Positions 53,200 through 64,000 of a DNA stretch of 64,000 bases are shown here, one piece after another (the stretch's first letter is position 1; each line of letters opens with the position of its first letter). This stretch comes from Branchiostoma lanceolatum. Taxonomy: Eukaryota > Chordata > Leptocardii > Amphioxiformes > Branchiostomatidae. The position numbers and the translations under genes were made by a program. Below the pieces are notes generated by a model. It saw only the letters and a program-made list of their open reading frames with translations, did no database searches and was not told where the DNA came from. The stretch is taken from NCBI RefSeq assembly GCF_035083965.1, contig NC_089723.1, positions 32,925,193 to 32,989,192 of the forward strand, given 5' to 3'.

Positions 53200-55840
53200 G
53201 TTATTAACGTTCAATCAATCCTAGCTTCCCCTCACCAGAATTATAGTCCCAAAGCTTCCTTGATTAGATTCCGGTTATTGGCTGTCTGTCATCAAACGCC
53301 ATTGGCACCGTGCAAAGACTGGTGTAGCATGTTCGATGGTAATAGGACCCAGGAAGGTACAGCAAAGAACAAGCACTGAATTAAAATCTGGAAAATGACA
53401 TTTATGTGAGAACCTGAAGATGACCGTGACTAAAAAGGTAAAGATTTGACTTTTCATGCTTTTCATGGCTTATCGACAGGAACCAAGCAGTTGGAGATTG
53501 AAGAAGACAACACGCAGTTCGACATTTAAAACATCTTTGCGTCGAAGCAAAGACCATTTCTGACATTACCAGCACAATAAGATGGAAAGTGTGGAACCAA
53601 TGCAACGCTTTTTTCTAGGTTGGTCCAATTGTTTATTGGTGGGGAAGTCAACAACAATTTACGCTGCAAAGATATCGGCACCGTGCATTTGTTTGACTGA
53701 ATGAATGATGTTATTTGTGCATCTTACGTCGTTGCTGTGGCTTCAAAGCTGTGCCAAGTATTCTGTGGGGACATGGAGAATCATAAAAACGCAAATCAAC
53801 TTTCAAGACCACCTGTTCACTGTCACAGACTTGATAATCTACTGTTTTTAAAACTCTACAGAGATTTTCCTGAATTCTCACTAACAACAAGCCAGCTATC
53901 GGAACCAAGTCATCACTCCCAAGGACGTTTGTCAAGCATATACAGCAACAAACTTTCACCGAAGTCGTAATTGATGGTAGCGTTAAATTGACTCAATTAA
54001 GTTTTCGTCTTGTGGAGGAAACGGTAAGATGAGCAGGGCAGGCTGACATCCGAGGCGCAGGAGGCATAATCTATCAGGGACGATCTGCTTCACGACAAGC
54101 TACCACAAGAAGTGGTAGTTAGTGAGCTACATGTACCCCTGTACTGCAATATGGATTGTTTTTTACTTAACGTTTATTACTTCAAGATCGTCAATAGACG
54201 TCTTTTATCGTTGTATACAAGTCACACATCCATAGAGCAAGAGGGGGGAAGAAGGGGTCAATACTTGATGACGTTGCATTGGTCTTCATTTGGACTTTGG
54301 GTGTTACGACGTGAGAAATGCAAAATTCGGAGTCTTGGGTATTCTCTTCAAAGTTGCTTTAGAACAGTTGTTTGTTGACGCGTCTGCTCGCTTGCTTGTT
54401 TGTTTGTTTGTTTGTTTGTTTGATTGATTGGTTACGTTGGTTAGTGAAACATAGAAACATATGGCTAGTGGCACATAGTTTTCTTGCTGATTTTGTATAT
54501 TTTTTAGGCCCTAAAAAATGTCAAGTCGCATCATTCAACATGTATTCAAAGCAATGATATATTCACCAGGCAGGCAGTGCGTGACACCTAAGTGATACAT
54601 GTCTCACGTCAACTTTGCAAACGAGCTATTATACCATTTCCTCCGGTGACAAATGAGCCTTCACCGAAAGTTGTCGCAGTGATCAGTCATGGCTCCTCCT
54701 ATCTAAAGACGCTCCCTTGGTATTCCTTACGATATACAACCAAAGCGCTTCTAGCATAACTATGTAAAATGAGATCGAAAGTATGTAGGCGTTATTGCAG
54801 AATGTCAACAAGGTTCCACAACCCTCATAGTAACTTTTCTGTAGCTAAGTGTTTTTGGTCCTCAGAGAATAACGTGCTTTATGTGTAAGCGACCTGTCAT
54901 GCTGTTGGCATGCTACAATCTGGCCTATTCGAGAATCATACGGCAGAAGAACTACGGTGAATGCTATAGCACTGTAGCACTGTTTACAAGTGCGCTGCAT
55001 AAGAAATTGAAATTGCTGCGATCAATTAGTAAGCTGCAAGATAAGCGGATGAGCTAGCGCACTCGCAGAAGTTAGACGAAATTAGACAATTCCCTGCACG
55101 AAGACTTGTGGCTATATTTCCACCACTCTGCCCGAATACGTTGTTAATAGCCGCCTTAAATTGATTTAATCAATTCTCCGTTCACTACAGGCCAGGGGGT
55201 GAGTCGAACATGGCAGACCGCCAGCAGAACCGGAGAGGACACAATCCATCTTAAGCGCCTAGCCAACTCTCCGTTACAAAGCGACTCCAACCACAGTCTG
55301 GCCTCTACGTGATAACGTGTCAAGCGTCATCAACAACATCATGCGCGGCAACATCTTCATTTGACGCCCGAACAGAGCTCATCGCAGAACATCCATCAGT
55401 CAAGACGACAAAGCACGACCTCTGACCTGAGACCGTCCAGGTGAGCTGATAGACACAAAGAAACGGATTACGCCCCGACATTTGTCCAGATACACTACAG
55501 GCAGGACTTTTCGTACCGTTGTCGGCAGAACTGAGGTATCTGATTCTCGACATTTGAACCACGCGTGCCTGCGGGACGTTTTGACGCAATGAGAAAATCT
55601 TGTGTATATTTAGACAAGTCATGAACCGATTTCTAACGGACGTGACATCGGCCGTGATCGGCGCGAAGGGTGCGTGGCCATCAGACGCTACACACGCGGC
55701 TCTATAATGGGTGTGCTATATTGATGCCGACGTGAATAAATGCTGCACGCGAAGTTCCCGCGACAACGTTCTGGTCATATTTTACTTCAACACTCTATAT
55801 GATGACCTACCAACAACTTTCAAAAAGAATCCCTCCTCCT
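53200..55840. other. Non-coding stretch
   Basis: I see no supportable gene. A (GTTT)n run lies at 54393-54422. Short open frames here have no domain or splice context. Confidence 0.5.
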
Positions 55841-55849
55841 TTCTGGTAT

Positions 55850-55925
55850 GAGAATAGACATCGTATCTCTGCAGCAGTCAGTTCCACAAGGCATCGTTCT
55901 TGGTCCAGATATCCGGACCTGTTCA
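55850..55925 (+). pseudogene. Reverse transcriptase relic
   Basis: One frame reads SLQQSVPQGIVLGP, matching the VPQG-S/I-LGP box of reverse transcriptases, with frame breaks on both sides. It is a very old or fragmentary LINE relic. Confidence 0.4.
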
Positions 55926-55929
55926 TGAC

Positions 55930-58900
55930 TGTGCGCTCGGAGCGCAAGTCTACACAGAACAGAATCGATGACAGATGCCTTGTGGTTCACCACAGTGGAA
56001 ACCCGCTGACCCAGAAGACATCAAACCATTGGGGAGTGTGCATAACGAGGCTCCACTCATGATCCTTAGCGCCCAGAAATACCAGCCCCGGGGCACGCAA
56101 CTACAAACCCGCGCTCGCAGATGGCGCTTCCGACCGAAGTGAACAATCACAGATATGTCACTAGGAAACCAGATGCGAATTTTACGCAGTGCCAGTTCGC
56201 AGCTACTGACACGTACTATAGGGTTTCTACCCAGGACCAGTTAATCCATTCAGGAGAGAAAATTTGAGAATAATTTTCTCTATAAATCACCGGCCTTGCC
56301 AGCAACGCACGACGATAACGACCCTTCACGCTTCGTGTGATAATCAGTAGTTTATAGCCGACTTCTGCAAACGCCCGTAAACTCGGCAGCGTGAAGGATA
56401 CAACTAACAATGTTGCCTACTGGCTTAAGGGATTTCTAAAGTTCAATATCATTCGGTGCAAAGGCCCGGGCCACTTGGCCACATCATGGAAACGCGACCG
56501 TGTGCGGTGGATGGTACAGTCGGCGGCTGTTCTCTGGCGTATCCCCTCATCGAAATTGCCCGTGGACACACCCATCTTGCTTCCTATGTTTTATACATGT
56601 TCTTAGTCTTCCAAAAACGCCATGGACGGGTGAAGGCGGGGAATATTTTGCGGGATGTTTCATTCAGCAAATAGGATGCGGCACTCCTGAGGATCGATGC
56701 GCAGCTCATATAGGGTCGAGTAACGTGATATCTCCCAAATCCAGAGCCCTCCCAGCTGACCCGAGTTTGTCAGAAGCCGTCAAGAGAGGCATGTTTTAAG
56801 CACACAGTAGTTCCAGCCATGCACGGCTTAGCAAGAGGCGCGGGGGTTGTCACTGGGCTTGCGGAGGTAAGTGGCAATACTTTCACTTGGCTGAGGAGGT
56901 TCAAATTCTTCTCTGCCTGTCCATGTGTGTGGTTGGTGTTGGTACCAGTGAGCAAGTGCAATACGTGCCTTTTGATATCAACCCGGCTGACTGATCACGC
57001 AGTGAAGTTGATACTGATTGAAAAAAAGGGAACTGTAATATTACACTACAGGCAACAGGCGGACGATCCTCGTATCAATCTATGTGTGTCTTACTTCAGA
57101 GATTTTGTGTTTAAACAAACAATTTTGACCCGACAGAATGATATCGTATGGCAAAATACATCCGACGGTGATCAGGATTGGTGGATAATAAAAACATTAA
57201 TGTACATCGAAAGCAATAAAAGGGACTGACTTGACCGTTGTCCATAAAAGCAGTATAGAGCAATAACTGCTAGCAGCGATCTAAGGGACAATTGAAAAGA
57301 TTAAGTAAAAAAGGCCGAGAGAGACGGGGGATTTAGCGATTCAGCTTATTGGGACTTCGATCGTTTTATACAATCAACGTTGATGACTTTATAGACTGAG
57401 ACGCATCAGGAGCTGAGAGCGGGGTTTTGTCTAAATGGGTTTTTGGGACTAAATATCGCGGAGATTTTTGGGACGCAGCTCTCGTTTTAGGTCGGTAAAG
57501 CTATCCACTATAAATAGGCGATGCCACTTTTACTGCTCTCTTCGCCCTGCAACACAAGATCAATAAATCTACTCTAACTGTCAGGAAGGGTTAGGGGGAG
57601 GGGGCGTAGTAGGGCTGCAGCAGGTGTTGACATTAGATTAACAACCAAAATTTTACACTTAAATTTTCATCACAGTTAATACCTCAATTATTGCACGCCG
57701 AGCCGAGGGAACATCCAATACCCATTCCGCGACCATATAACGGTGCGTACGGCGTCGTTAGTGTATAAGCACCGACGGAAAGTCTATAAACTCGCTTCCC
57801 GGTTGTAACAGTAGTTAACACCTCCAGCAGTGAAGATTTTCCGCGTCATGAGGCCCATGTCCCGCGGTATGCACAGCTACAGAAGTCTCCGGAGAAACTT
57901 AGACAGAGGGGCTTTGCCATGACCCGCAGCGGGGGGAGAATCGCCAATTGGCATCGATCGAATCATGGAATCCCTTCTCCGCCCCAGTTATTTCGGCTAT
58001 CGATATCTCTCTGTCAATCGGAGCTTTATTCCGATCTACTTACCGGAAACATCCGTCAGATACATGAAGTGATATGGGTTGTGGAAGAAGTAAGAACGCA
58101 GCGCTGGGCCTGATCAAAGTCTGTGCCGGAGGGAGTTTCAGTTACACCACTAGATCAAAACACCCTTGAAACTGAAAAGAATCCGCCATATCCTGTTTTC
58201 AGGCAATGTAAAATAGGAGGGTGTATGCATGTAGACTGCTACAGGCATGTACATGATATGACGGAGTTACGAACAGCACTGGCAGAAAGAAGGCTGGATG
58301 ATGAAAATACCAGATGTTTATATCAAAAATCAAGGCCAAAAGCTCCCCTGCCAAATTTGTCCAAATGTCTGTAATGCTGAAACGTGAGAGTGAAATACTG
58401 ATAAAACACTAAGAGATATGGCACTCAGTAGCGTTCTATGTATGGAGCATATCAGACAGCTGTCAAAACGTCAAACAAAAAGCCCATAGTGTTCAATTAT
58501 AGAGACGGTCGTCCGCTGTCTCCAGCAAGTCACCCTTGGAATTTCAGTGAAACAGTTCTCATCTATTACCTGTCAGGTCTGTGGCCTTTACTACTGTTTG
58601 ATTGTAATCTGTGTCGCACACGGGAAGCGGGAGAATCGTTACGACGTGATGGAAACGCTCCTAAATTGCACCCCGATCTTACATACGAGAGGGCGCGAGG
58701 GGATGGAGAATATTACAGGGATGCTCTACTGCCGGAGCGATTTTTTTTATTTTTATTAAACAACAGAAGAATATACAGGACACAGAGGTGATGCACTCTA
58801 GCTAAAGCTAATATTAAACATCACCTCTGGAAAAAAAATTACAACTTACATAGACAGGTACAATAACAATTATAAACAGCAATTGGGTCGTCCAATACAA

Positions 58901-58930
58901 ACAAACAATGAATATATCAATATACCTGAA
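55930..58930. other. Non-coding stretch
   Basis: Several short open frames occur, but I recognise no domain, exon chain or RNA gene. Confidence 0.45.
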
Positions 58931-59752
58931 CTAAGTTTTAAAACGTCTGCTTGTCAAAATATAGTGCTGAGTCAAGCCTAAAATGTTACAGTTGAAATCA
59001 TATGAAACAAAGGATGAGCCTCTTAATAATAAATAAATGAAGGCTTGATCAGACAAAGTATCGATATCAAGAATATGGGCTAAAAGGTTCCGTAGGTTGC
59101 CCAGAAGGTTGAGTCTCTGTTGACTGTATATAGGGCAGTACAAAAGATAATGGACAACGCTTTCGCTTCGACATCCGCAAGTGCAGGCTGGACTTGTTGC
59201 TAAGTTGCGTGTAAATAAACTTAGGTTAAGACTGCACGTGCCGGTGCGAAGGCGTGTGAGGAGGGCGCAAGTGTACCGGGGGCCATGACTAAAATGTGAA
59301 TAGAAAGAGGGACGTACTAATTTGACTAGATGTTTTTTAAACAACGAAAGATTTAATGATCGAACAGATATACCAAGACCGTTCCAATGATGCGTTGCAT
59401 AAGGAATAAAAGACTTTTGATATCGAGTTGTAGAGCAGAGCGGTATCCTTAGATTAAGTTTGTTACGAAGATTATAAGAAGTAGAAATGGAAACTTCAGG
59501 AGGGATCAAATCCTTAAGATACTGGCGAGTATGGCCATGGACAATTTTGTAGAACATGATCAGAGAGTGAACGTGACGTCGATCCGAAAGTTTTTCCCAA
59601 CCTAATTCAGAAAGTAGCGAAGAATACGAAGACCCTCTTACAGCCCCTGAGACTGCAAGCGCGCATTCGTATTGGACACGTTCTAATCGCTGGGAATCAT
59701 ATAAAGTACATATAAAATGCCGGAGCGATTTGAAGTGTTTAAGAAACGTCAC
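58931..59752 (-). pseudogene. 5'-truncated LINE (reverse transcriptase C-terminal part)
   Basis: A 273-codon minus-strand frame encodes a non-LTR reverse transcriptase C-terminus: LERVQYECALAVSGAVRGSS, ELGWEKLSDRRHVHSLIMFY, FIPYATHHWNGL, and a terminal CTCGCRSESVVHYLLYC zinc-like motif. The catalytic palm domain is absent. The frame is intact over this length, which suggests relatively recent truncated insertion. It is a different lineage from the element at 38473. Confidence 0.8.
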
Positions 59753-61514
59753 AAAAGTGAGTAAAACATAGAAGTATAGAAAATATAGCTATAGGATACA
59801 TCTTTGAATTGTGTCTAATCGTGATGGCTGATAGATAAAGTTTGTACGGCCTTCCAAAATTAATATAGCAGGAAAATGGCGTATGTACTAATATAACAAT
59901 ACTTTTGTCACATGTATTTTGATAATGTTGGGTCTATGTTTCATCAACACGTTAAGCTTCTAAGGTGAACTACGAGTCAGCGTCCGGCTTAGTGTTAAAT
60001 GACGTACGGCTTTGTAAACTCAGAAGATCACAAGACACATAACGAAAGTCACAGTTGATAACGTCCACTCATACACGAGAATTCACTTCAATGAATATCT
60101 CTACCCGAATTTTCAAACTTATTCTGAGAACGATATAGGCTGAAACATTAGTATTCAGTAGCACTCGACTACTTGAAATATTTATACACGTGAATGTTCA
60201 GATAATCCTTTTTGATTCAATCTGTAAATCTACTTGAGTTTTATGCAATCTGGCTTACCTGTGCTCAGGATTTTCAGATATCTCTGTTCAGAAATCAACG
60301 TTTTATCTTAACAGTGATAAATTAGATTTAAGGGATAGATCATGTACGGCGAAGAATCATTTTCTAATACTCTGACAAAAGTTATGACCATTTCCTCGAC
60401 ACAATCATCGTCTGATCTGATGAATACAAATCATGCGCTCCCTTCTTTGCGCACAAAGGTGTTTGACTTTGAACCTTTAACATCGTTGTTGCGGTTTAGA
60501 GATGCGTGGAACACAACCATTATTTTTCTCGATAACTATCATTGATTTCTTTCCCCCATACATGATTCAATGTACTTTAAACGCCAGTTTACGAGCGATT
60601 GCTGTGTGGCCGCTGGGCAGGTGTCGTACAGGCCGTAATGCGGTTTTACAGTTGCAATCATTCAAGTGGATGGTAAAATTTTAATAACTGATAATACAGC
60701 GGTGATTCTTCATGATATAGCTTATAAACTGTGAACATTGCATAGATCAGAGCCACATGCACAAAATCTGATCAATTTTCACAAAGCTGATTGTCCTTTA
60801 TCTAGATCGATTACATGTGATCACATTGTACATTGAGTTAGAATGTACATGTGGCAGCCAATAACAGTGTTAGCGTGAGAAGGACCATCTTTGTAATCAA
60901 GTGTTGAGACTGAAATTTCATGTAGCTCTGGACTGCTACATTTCATAGCGAACTGATCTTCCCCTGGTATCATATCAGTTACTAGCTGGGCTGTTAATTG
61001 AATCACCAGACAAGACATGTATAACTTCGCTAAAGGACACATTCGGCTGCATACGAACTGAATGAATAAAATCTTCGGTTTCCTGAAGCCCCAAAATAAG
61101 CAAAAACGGTGAAAACCCCTTCCATTTTGTATTCCACTTGCTCACTGCTGCGATTTCTGTTGATTCATTTCAGATATCATTTTACACAGAAATATATAAC
61201 ATGAAGTACTTAATCACCTAATTTCTTCCGGAGGTGCACACGTGTAAGTATTATGACCCAAGCGTGTGCGGCATAATTGGCCATCTATTTCGTGGCCATA
61301 CAACACGACTGAAATCCAAGATGCAACAGATTACCAGTCATTCATGCTTCGAATGCCTTTGAATGCTACTTAACACTTATCTATCAACCCTCTGTCAACA
61401 CAGCCGATACCAGACACGAAATGGAGTGAAAAGACACCAAGCACATGTGTGACAAAGCGCCCTGTGGAGGGAAGTGATGCCTAGCTAGCTACACCGCTTG
61501 AGCGTCATCAGACC
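59753..61514. other. Upstream region of the Largen-like gene
   Basis: I see no gene or clear repeat. Any promoter of the gene starting at 61515 should lie here, but there is no obvious TATA box next to it. Confidence 0.4.
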
Positions 61515-63123
61515 ATGAAATTGCTGGACTCTGTGGAGGTGAAGGCCCAGATCAAGGTCGTGCTCCAGGAGCTTGATGATGTACTGCATGAACTGAAGAC
61601 AGTGGCCGCCGAGCTGCGCGCAATCATACAGCAGATGGACGACATATCGGCCCGGATAGATCTGGAGGAGAAGCTGGGGAAATCTTCCCAGCTCCGCTCC
61701 ATGTCTCTGCCTCATCCGCGGGGACGACCAAACGGTCAGAAGACGGCCCGATGGGGGCATTATAGACATATCTCAGACATAACCGGCGGATGGGCGAGCA
61801 GGGACAGGTGTGAGTATCCGGATATTCTCGCCTCCCGTCCGCAACACTTCACCGCAGTGCGTGAGACACCTATCCTGGACTCGGAGTCACCCTATCCGTT
61901 AGATGATTACGGCAAACATCGTCCCTACAACACTCTAGACACCAGCCAGCTCAGGAGACGAGAATTTGCATCAACAGTAGCTGCGAAATCCCAGACATTT
62001 CGGCCTAGCAGAGGACGGAGAGCCTCCCCAGTAGGAGCAGAGAGCGACAGTCAAGGTTCACTACCGCCTCACAACACGCGAGAAGAGTCTGTTGAGCTTG
62101 TTAGTGCCACCGCCATGCGAGCTTTAGCTTTGCGGAACGGACCAACCACACCTTACTGTGTTGATAGTCTAAATAGAAGGTAAGTGTCCATCTCAAAAAG
62201 TGAATATCATATGCAATGCATAAAAATTAATATAGAGCAACAGTGGCAAAACTTTTTTATAGCACGAAGAATAGAATCGTTATTCTTTATATCACACCAT
62301 GGAAAAGCTTTCAGCACCAAGGACAGGGCCTCCCACATAAAAAAAGCTGTTTCTGCTTATTCTAAAAAGTAGGACACATTCTAATCTTGCTGTAGAATTT
62401 CACTGGCTGCAATCTGGGCTAGTATGTAGTATTAACAGCAGATGCTTTCATACGGTATTTTTCAGAGGTAACAACCCCGTGGTGCCGGAGTGCGCTGCTG
62501 ACGTGCATGGCCACACAGCACACCGACATGTCTCACACGGAACCACGTGCGGGCACACGTGTCATGGAAGTACTGGCGGAGCCCATAGCGGCGGGGCGAC
62601 GGACAGTGACTACAGCACTCATGTTTCAGACGATTTGGACACACTTTCAAGGCGTACGGCGGGAGAAGACACTTTCAGCTTTGGCCACTCGACAAGATCT
62701 TCTCTCCTTGCATCCGATGAAAACGTGCTACTAAGGAGGCAGACGGGTTGTTTCAGCTGCTCAGAGTCCAATACAGACTCCCAGGAAGAAGTCGGTGGCG
62801 GGTCCTGCATGACGACAAGCCGGACCTGGCGATGTCGAACTGTCTCGGACGCGCGGCGTCGTTTCTTCCGCCCCAAAGTGGAGTTACGAAACGGCGTCGG
62901 GATCAAGTACAACACGATCGGGCATGGCGCCGAGAAACGGGATCCGAAAAGGAATTCGACCGGAAGCGGAAGGACCTGCTCCGTTCTGATGTGTTCCAGA
63001 ACACGAGTCGTGAGCACTGGGTCCCAAACCACCGAGGACATTTCAGACATTGTGGCTGAAGAAAGAGTTAAGAACTACATGAAAGATTATATCAACCTTA
63101 AAGACGAAATTACTAAATTATGA
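61515..63123 (+). CDS. PRR16/Largen-like coiled-coil protein (2 exons, 440 aa)
   Basis: Exon 1 is 61515-62179 and exon 2 is 62466-63123. The donor AGAAG|GTAAGT and acceptor TTTTTCAG join in phase 2 (AG|A, Arg), giving 1323 nt with stop. The N-terminal VKAQIKVVLQELDDVLHELK and following VAAELRAIIQQMDD form a coiled coil that strongly resembles the N-terminus of vertebrate PRR16 (Largen), a regulator of cell size and translation; the related INSYN2 family is an alternative. The rest is low-complexity and Ser/Arg/His-rich, with a His-rich patch (HGHTAHRHVSHG) and a C-terminal MKDYINLKDEITKL helix, without recognisable domains. The ATG is the first in frame before the coiled coil. Length exceeds human PRR16 (about 300 aa). 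Confidence 0.6.
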
Positions 63124-63367
63124 CAGAGACAAACTTCGAAACTCTCAAACAACGATTTGCGGTCTTGTATACTAAGTGTAAATACATTTTACGTCTTCAG
63201 TTCGAGAAGGTAAATTGATTTCTTTCGTATACATAATTTTTTTACGACTACGAAGCAGCTATCTACACCCAAGAATTACATCTTCTTATGTGTTCTTATG
63301 CAACCCGGATCATTAACTTGTAGCATGGAACATGGAACAACGCTTACAGGCTTGTAATTGGCCTATC

Positions 63368-63373
63368 AATAAA
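63368..63373 (+). terminator. Poly(A) signal of the Largen-like gene
   Basis: AATAAA lies about 245 bp downstream of the stop codon at 63123. Confidence 0.5.
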
Positions 63374-64000
63374 GTTCTGGATACCAGCCTGACAGTTATT
63401 GGATGATCATTATTGTCCTCGAGGCCTCCACCTGTTATTTTCTGGAATAATTGCATTTAGCCCTCTAGTCTGTCATCTTCCGTTCCTGCACTGTGAAAAA
63501 TATGTGCCCTTTTCTGAACCTGCATACGGCCGCGGCCTTGAATCGTCCATGAAAAAACAACATATAGTTCCGAAACGAATTCTCTTATTGTCGTCTTATC
63601 TATCTGATTCAAACCATCTGCTGCCAGTGGTATCGACGCTGCTGCAAAAATCTTGTCCTTGAAATTCTAGATCCCAACCGACGGAGATGCAATCCATCAG
63701 CTGGGATTGCTAGATCGCAGCCAGCGCGGTTTGTTGCCCTGCGAAAGGCGAGTCGAGCAATCAGGTGGTAAATCTGCTTAGCGAGGTGTGGAGGACACAT
63801 TCATCACCCTTATACCTCTGGCAGGATGACATTTTTATGTTACGCTCTACGATATTGACAAATTGTAGTTCCTTAACTTTGGTCAAAAGAATGCGGAGAG
63901 ATTTCTTTTACAGTTTAGTCGTAATTCTGAGAAATCGTTTGGGGAAATTCGTGGCGCGTATTCATCAAGGGAGAAATTCCCCGAGAAAACGAGGAAAGTT
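63374..64000. other. Distal intergenic sequence
   Basis: No gene or repeat is recognised. Confidence 0.5.

Noticed and set aside
62619-63050. Minus-strand frame opposite Largen-like exon 2
   Set aside because: The plus-strand frame continues exon 1 in the correct phase and is followed by a poly(A) signal.

Overview
The window looks like a piece of an invertebrate chordate genome, most likely a lancelet (Branchiostoma-like); the species is an inference. Genes are split by GT-AG introns, proteins are animal-type (C2H2 fingers, PRMT, a Largen-like coiled-coil protein), and introns and spacers are packed with varied non-LTR fragments, a 5S-rRNA-derived SINE, TIR elements and minisatellites. No bacterial or organellar features are seen.

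Layout. (1) 1-6 kb is repeats: a foldback element with a 9-bp target duplication (56-416), a ~115-130 bp satellite (~600-1760), nested inverted repeats (1965-2480) and a ~1 kb segmental duplication (~2780-3965 and ~4880-5865), one copy carrying a 5S-type SINE and the other a LINE 3' tail. (2) 6.2-34 kb is dominated by one plus-strand gene that I assembled from 14 exons (6919-32312). All splice phases agree and give a 2881-residue reading frame. Domain order is OTU cysteine protease, three copies of a 68-residue repeat, TKL-like protein kinase, possible second papain-like domain, RecQ-type helicase with zinc and RQC regions, FLYWCH-like zinc knuckle, and a MULE-like DDE transposase core. A 264-bp tandem repeat ends 25 bp before its start codon. 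A small six-exon antisense gene (18027-21909) lies in its 7.5-kb intron 12. (3) 34-40 kb holds a perfect palindromic element with an 8-bp target duplication, a 12-copy 70-bp minisatellite and a truncated LINE. (4) 40.2-50.5 kb holds a divergent PRMT-family gene with a TATA promoter. Its first intron appears to contain a 4394-bp TIR element (40404-44797; 382-bp TIRs, 5-bp target duplication TTATT) carrying its own two-exon C2H2 gene. (5) 50.5-61 kb is mostly non-coding, with repeats and a LINE fragment. (6) 61.5-63.4 kb holds a two-exon gene resembling PRR16/Largen.

The main result is the OTU-kinase-RecQ-MULE fusion. It joins ubiquitin-editing, phosphorylation, helicase and transposase modules in one predicted polypeptide, so it is either a very large transposon-encoded protein or a domesticated transposase fused to host-like signalling domains. 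All exon models were read by eye from splice sites and phases, with no transcript or database support.
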